The notes beneath the pieces were generated by a model. It was not told the DNA's origin and searched no databases. It saw only the letters and a program-made list of their open reading frames with translations. A stretch of 64,000 nucleotides of DNA from Paenibacillus selenitireducens (lineage in GTDB: Bacteria; Bacillota; Bacilli; Paenibacillales; Paenibacillaceae): the NCBI RefSeq assembly GCF_002021565.1, contig NZ_MSZX01000007.1, forward strand, positions 186,027 to 250,026, given 5' to 3'. A program made the position numbers and the translations under genes. Each line of letters begins with the position of its first letter. Positions within the stretch are counted from its first letter, which is position 1. Shown piece by piece: positions 60,378 through 64,000 of this stretch.

Positions 60378-61400
60378 ATGAAAAGGTTTTCTATTTTATT
60401 ATTGGCTTGTATGTTGGTCATGGGAGCACTAAGCGCTTGCGGAAACAGCGAGTCAGAATCAGCTGCATCCAATAAACTCGTCGTCTACAGTCCAAATAGC
60501 GAAGAAATCATCAAGACGATTATTCCAATGTTCGAAAAGCAAACAGGGATTACCGTTGAACTTGTAACGGCTGGAACCGGCGAAATTGTTAAGCGCTTAC
60601 AATCTGAGAAACAAAACCCTTACGCTGATGTGATGTTCGGTGGTTCCATGGCTGGTTATCGTGAACATGCCGATCTATATGAACCTTATGTTTCACCCGA
60701 GGACGAAAATTTAATTGAAGGCCATCGCAATACGACGGGATTCGCAACTCCTTTCGTTTCAGATGGAAGCGTTCTCCTCGTGAACAAAAACCTTATTGGC
60801 GATATCAAAATTGAAAGTTATGCCGATTTGCTCAACCCAAAACTTAAAGGGAAAATTGCTTCTGCTGACCCGGCAAGCTCAAGCTCCGCTTTTGCTCAAC
60901 TAACTAATATGCTGAAAGCGATGGGCGGCGACTATGAGAGTGATAAAGGTTGGGACTATGTCAGCAAATTGATCGAGAACCTGAACGGCAAAATTGCAAG
61001 TGGTTCCGGCGCGGTTCACAAGAGTGTAGCTGACGGAGAATATGTCGTTGGATTAACGTATGAAGATCCTTCAAGCACTTATGTGAAAAACGGTGCCCCG
61101 GTCGAAGTTGTATATCCGAAAGAAGGCGCAGTGTTCCTCGACGCCGCTTCCGCTGTGATCAAAGGTGCTCCACACATGGACAATGCCAAGAAATTCATCG
61201 ACTTTATTCTTTCCAAAGAAGCTCAAGATGCATTCGGTACGCAATTAACAAATCGTCCTCTTCGTCAAGATACAAAGCTTGGGGACTACATGACGCCCTA
61301 TGCCAACATCAACATGATTGATGAAGATACAGACTATGTTAGTGCGAATAAATCCAAAATCGTGGAGCATTACATTGATTTGTTCACAAGCATCAAATAA
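60378..61400 (+). CDS. Fe3+/phosphonate-type ABC substrate-binding lipoprotein
   Basis: A 340-residue lipoprotein with lipobox ALSACGN. The body is a family-1 binding protein of the FbpA/AfuA/PhnS type: KLVVYSPNSEEIIKTIIPMF, GITVELVTAGTGEIVKRL, YADVMFGGSMAG, GSGAVHKSVADGEYVVGLTY. The ATG at 60378 follows GGGGGA by 6 nt; an earlier in-frame ATG at 60342 lacks a site. It is first in an operon with an ATPase and a double-length permease. No Fur box is evident upstream, so iron is not proven; 2-aminoethylphosphonate or another small ligand is possible. Confidence 0.85.
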   Translation: MKRFSILLLACMLVMGALSACGNSESESAASNKLVVYSPNSEEIIKTIIPMFEKQTGITVELVTAGTGEIVKRLQSEKQNPYADVMFGGSMAGYREHADLYEPYVSPEDENLIEGHRNTTGFATPFVSDGSVLLVNKNLIGDIKIESYADLLNPKLKGKIASADPASSSSAFAQLTNMLKAMGGDYESDKGWDYVSKLIENLNGKIASGSGAVHKSVADGEYVVGLTYEDPSSTYVKNGAPVEVVYPKEGAVFLDAASAVIKGAPHMDNAKKFIDFILSKEAQDAFGTQLTNRPLRQDTKLGDYMTPYANINMIDEDTDYVSANKSKIVEHYIDLFTSIK

Positions 61401-61424
61401 ATTATAAGAATTTAGGTGACAACG

Positions 61425-62531
61425 ATGAGCGTAACTATATTTATTAAAGACTTAGTCAAAAAATATGATGATACCACCGTCATTCCGGAGTTGTCCCTGG
61501 AGATTAAGAAGGGTGAATTTTTCACCCTCCTCGGTCCTTCGGGGTGCGGAAAGACCACGCTGCTGCGCATGATTGCCGGCTTTAACAGTATTGAAGGCGG
61601 AACTATTCAATTTAACGACCGTGTTATTAATCAGGTTGAACCTGGCAAACGGAATATCGGGATGGTGTTTCAGAGCTATGCTATCTTCCCGCATTTAACT
61701 GTCAAAGGGAATATTGCTTTTGGGCTTGAAAATCGCAGATTATCCAAAGCTGAAATTGCCTCCAAAGTCGATGATATCTTAAAGGTAGTTCAAATCGAAC
61801 AATACAAAGACCGCATGCCCAAGAATCTATCCGGCGGCCAGCAGCAGCGGGTTGCCTTAGCCAGAGCGATTGTCATCCGACCGGATGTCCTCTTGATGGA
61901 TGAACCTCTCTCCAACCTGGATGCCAAACTTCGGGTCGACATGCGGAACGCGATTAAAGATATTCAGAGAGAAGTTGGGATCACAACCGTATACGTCACA
62001 CATGATCAAGAAGAAGCTATGGCTGTATCCGATCGCATTGCCGTTATGAAATCGGGCGTGATTCAGCATCTGGGTACACCTCAAGAAATCTATCAGCGTC
62101 CTGCGAATGTATTCGTTGCTACATTTATCGGTCGAACCAACATTATCGAAGGAAGCTTAACGCCGGAAGCAGGCGGCCATCGACTGCACATCGGACAGAG
62201 CTATTCGGAAGAACTCTCGAACATTCAACTTCCGAAATCGCATGCGCAGAAGGCTATTAACGTCCAAATTTCAGTTCGACCTGAAGAGTTCGTTATGACC
62301 GAGGATCAGACAGGTCTGAAAGCGACCATTGTACACAGCGTATTTTTGGGACAAAACACACACTATTTTGTGGACTTGGAGTCTGGTCAACGCGTTGAAA
62401 TCACACAGGAATCAAAAACGACACAAATCTTAGATCCTGGTCACACCATCTATTTAAAAGTGAAAAAAGATAAAATCAATGTGTACGATGCTGAAGGTGA
62501 ATTGAATTATACAGGGAGCGGTCAGCTATGA
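61425..62531 (+). CDS. ABC transporter ATPase, FbpC/PotA type
   Basis: A 368-residue ATPase: Walker A GPSGCGKTT, signature LSGGQQQRVALARA, Walker B VLLMDEPLSNLD, H-loop YVTHDQEEAMA, and a C-terminal TOBE domain at about 290-355 (ISVRPEEFVM, HYFVDLESGQRVEIT). The ATG at 61425 has AGGTG 6 nt upstream; the in-frame GTG at 61416 lies inside that site. It energises the adjoining permease and overlaps its start by 4 nt (ATGA). Confidence 0.92.
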   Translation: MSVTIFIKDLVKKYDDTTVIPELSLEIKKGEFFTLLGPSGCGKTTLLRMIAGFNSIEGGTIQFNDRVINQVEPGKRNIGMVFQSYAIFPHLTVKGNIAFGLENRRLSKAEIASKVDDILKVVQIEQYKDRMPKNLSGGQQQRVALARAIVIRPDVLLMDEPLSNLDAKLRVDMRNAIKDIQREVGITTVYVTHDQEEAMAVSDRIAVMKSGVIQHLGTPQEIYQRPANVFVATFIGRTNIIEGSLTPEAGGHRLHIGQSYSEELSNIQLPKSHAQKAINVQISVRPEEFVMTEDQTGLKATIVHSVFLGQNTHYFVDLESGQRVEITQESKTTQILDPGHTIYLKVKKDKINVYDAEGELNYTGSGQL

Positions 62532-64000
62532 AGGGGACGCGCAAACGATTTGATATTTGGACCAATATTTCGTTATTGATCTTCATGTTCTATATTCTTT
62601 TTCTAGCTCTACCTTTATTTACGATGCTCATCAAAAGTGTGTATAACGGTACCACAGGGGACTTTTCATTTGCCTATTTCACGAAGTTTTTCAGTAAACC
62701 CTATTATTTAAATGCATTATTCAATAGTGTTAAAGTAACCGTTAGTGTGACAGCCCTTGCTGCCATCATCGCAACACCGCTCGCTTACATCATGGCAACG
62801 GTTAAAATTAAAGGTAATTCAACCATTCGAGTTATGATTTTGATTTCCTCGATGTCAGCCCCATTCATTGGAGCTTACTCCTGGATCCTGCTGCTAGGCA
62901 GAAACGGTGTCATTACCAGATTCGTGAGCAATACATTTGGAATTACGATGCCTGATATATATGGTTTTACGGGTATTCTCGTGGTCTTAACCTTGCAAAT
63001 GGTCCCTCTTATCTTTATGTATGTATCCGGAGCACTTAAGAATGTGGACCAATCGCTCATGGAAGCCGCAGAAAGCATGGGCTATAGCGGCTTCAGCAAA
63101 ATGCGCCGCGTGCTGCTCCCGCTCATTACGCCAACCTTGCTCGCAGGCGGACTACTCGTATTCATGCGCGCACTCGCCGATTTCGGTACACCGATGCTGA
63201 TTGGTGAAGGGTTTAAGACCGTACCGGTACTGATCTTTACCGAATTTATTAGTGAAGTCGGCGGCGATGATGGCTTTGCAGCGGCGATCAGTGTCATTGT
63301 CGTCCTGTTCGCAACAGCGATCTTCCTGCTTCAAAAGTTCGTATCCAATCGTAAATCCTTTACGATGAGTGCGTTGCATCCCATTGAAGCTAAGAAGAAA
63401 AAAGGAATCGGCAACATCGCGGCCCATATCGTCATCTATCTGTATACTTTCATTGCACTTATGCCGCAACTATACGTCATCTATACTTCTTTTCTCAAAA
63501 CGAACGGCCGAATCTTCGTTAAAGGATTTTCGCTCCAAAGCTATAAGGATGCATTCGATAATATTGGAGGCGTCATCACGAACACGTTCATGCTAGCCAT
63601 CGTGTCGCTTGTCATCATTATCCTGTTGGCGATTCTGATCGCTTATGTTACCGTTCGAAGAAAAAATGCCTTGACGAATACGCTGGATATCTTTACGATG
63701 TTCCCTTATATCGTTCCAGGCTCTATTCTAGGGATCGCCCTATTAATCACATTCAACAATAAGCCGCTGGCCCTGAGTGGAACAGCCATCATTATGATCA
63801 TCTCATTCGTCATCCGGCGTCTGCCTTATACGATTCGTTCGAGCGCAGCGATTCTGCATCAGATTAACGATGGGATTGAAGAAGCGGCAATCAGCCTGGG
63901 AGCTTCCCAGATGAAGACGTTCTTCAAGATTACGCTTCCTATGATGCTTGCAGGCGTCGTCTCTGGTGCGATCCTTAGCTGGATTACCATTATTACGGAA
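62528..64000 (+). CDS. ABC transporter permease, FbpB type, double-length (partial)
   Basis: A permease cut by the right edge of the window after 491 codons. It is a fusion of two permease halves: the first has the EAA loop EAAESMGYSGFSKMRRVLLP near 180, the second EEAAISLGASQMKTFFKITL near 455, each within about six helices, as in FbpB-type Fe3+ transporters. It begins MKGTRKRFDIWTNISLLIFM. The start overlaps the ATPase stop (ATGA). About 50-70 residues are probably missing. Confidence 0.9.
   Translation, partial: MKGTRKRFDIWTNISLLIFMFYILFLALPLFTMLIKSVYNGTTGDFSFAYFTKFFSKPYYLNALFNSVKVTVSVTALAAIIATPLAYIMATVKIKGNSTIRVMILISSMSAPFIGAYSWILLLGRNGVITRFVSNTFGITMPDIYGFTGILVVLTLQMVPLIFMYVSGALKNVDQSLMEAAESMGYSGFSKMRRVLLPLITPTLLAGGLLVFMRALADFGTPMLIGEGFKTVPVLIFTEFISEVGGDDGFAAAISVIVVLFATAIFLLQKFVSNRKSFTMSALHPIEAKKKKGIGNIAAHIVIYLYTFIALMPQLYVIYTSFLKTNGRIFVKGFSLQSYKDAFDNIGGVITNTFMLAIVSLVIIILLAILIAYVTVRRKNALTNTLDIFTMFPYIVPGSILGIALLITFNNKPLALSGTAIIMIISFVIRRLPYTIRSSAAILHQINDGIEEAAISLGASQMKTFFKITLPMMLAGVVSGAILSWITIITE

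Noticed and set aside
62875-63469. Minus-strand ORFs of 67-105 codons near the right edge
   Set aside because: They are antisense shadows of the FbpB-type permease gene, which is open on the plus strand from 62528 to the window end.

Overview
The window looks like a chromosomal segment of a Paenibacillus-type endospore-forming Firmicute. The reasons are strong AGGAGG-type ribosome binding sites, a spore germinant-receptor operon (54078-58262), a spore-type transglutaminase (4141-4935), a giant surface protein with three SLH repeats (9572-15562), a copper-amine-oxidase-like 'stalk' surface protein (40540-44046), and a large carbohydrate-uptake operon of the DUF5696/YIP1 kind with no ATPase of its own. 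No tRNA, rRNA, CRISPR array, prophage or intact insertion sequence was seen.

Layout. 1-4050: a Fur-box-controlled heme uptake operon (IsdE-like lipoprotein, FecCD permease, ATPase, HugZ-like heme-utilisation protein, DinB-fold protein). 4100-9500: transglutaminase, then an OmpR-type response regulator, its histidine kinase and two lipoproteins in one operon. 9570-16150: a 1996-residue SLH protein with lamin-tail and metallophosphatase domains. It is preceded by an unlisted 39-codon ORF whose stop overlaps its TTG start, and by an array of inverted CGGACA repeats. 16200-22800: two SRPBCC proteins, an AraC regulator with a short-chain-dehydrogenase remnant behind it, an EamA exporter, a CNNM/CBS membrane protein with its own small upstream ORF, and a TetR-P450 pair marked by two identical 14-bp operators. 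22900-40300: a nine-gene carbohydrate operon with two solute-binding proteins, four permeases, NHL/YIP1 and DUF5696 proteins and a GH38 alpha-mannosidase, read from one strong promoter next to a GntR/LacI-type regulator. 40500-47350: stalk repeat protein, MarR regulator with methyltransferase, and a GH18 chitinase. 48000-53620: a HemAT oxygen sensor, a radical SAM protein and a threonine aldolase in one run, divergent from a Cys-type sulfatase. 53640-54060: repeat array. 54078-58262: ger operon in the order A-C-D-B. 58370-60150: DinB, ArsR (probably leaderless), a truncated carboxymuconolactone-decarboxylase remnant and a second copy of the repeat array. 60378-64000: Fe3+/phosphonate-type ABC importer, cut by the window edge.

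How the parts work together. The window mixes nutrient capture (heme, a further FbpA-type ligand, mannose-containing glycans, chitin) with cell-surface proteins and spore functions. The most unusual signals are not the named genes. They are small upstream ORFs with near-ideal ribosome sites, two probable CTG start codons, two families of about 51-bp-period palindromic intergenic arrays, and a recurrent GACCTTAT/AAGGCC hairpin next to those arrays. All functions were assigned by reading motifs; no database search was run.
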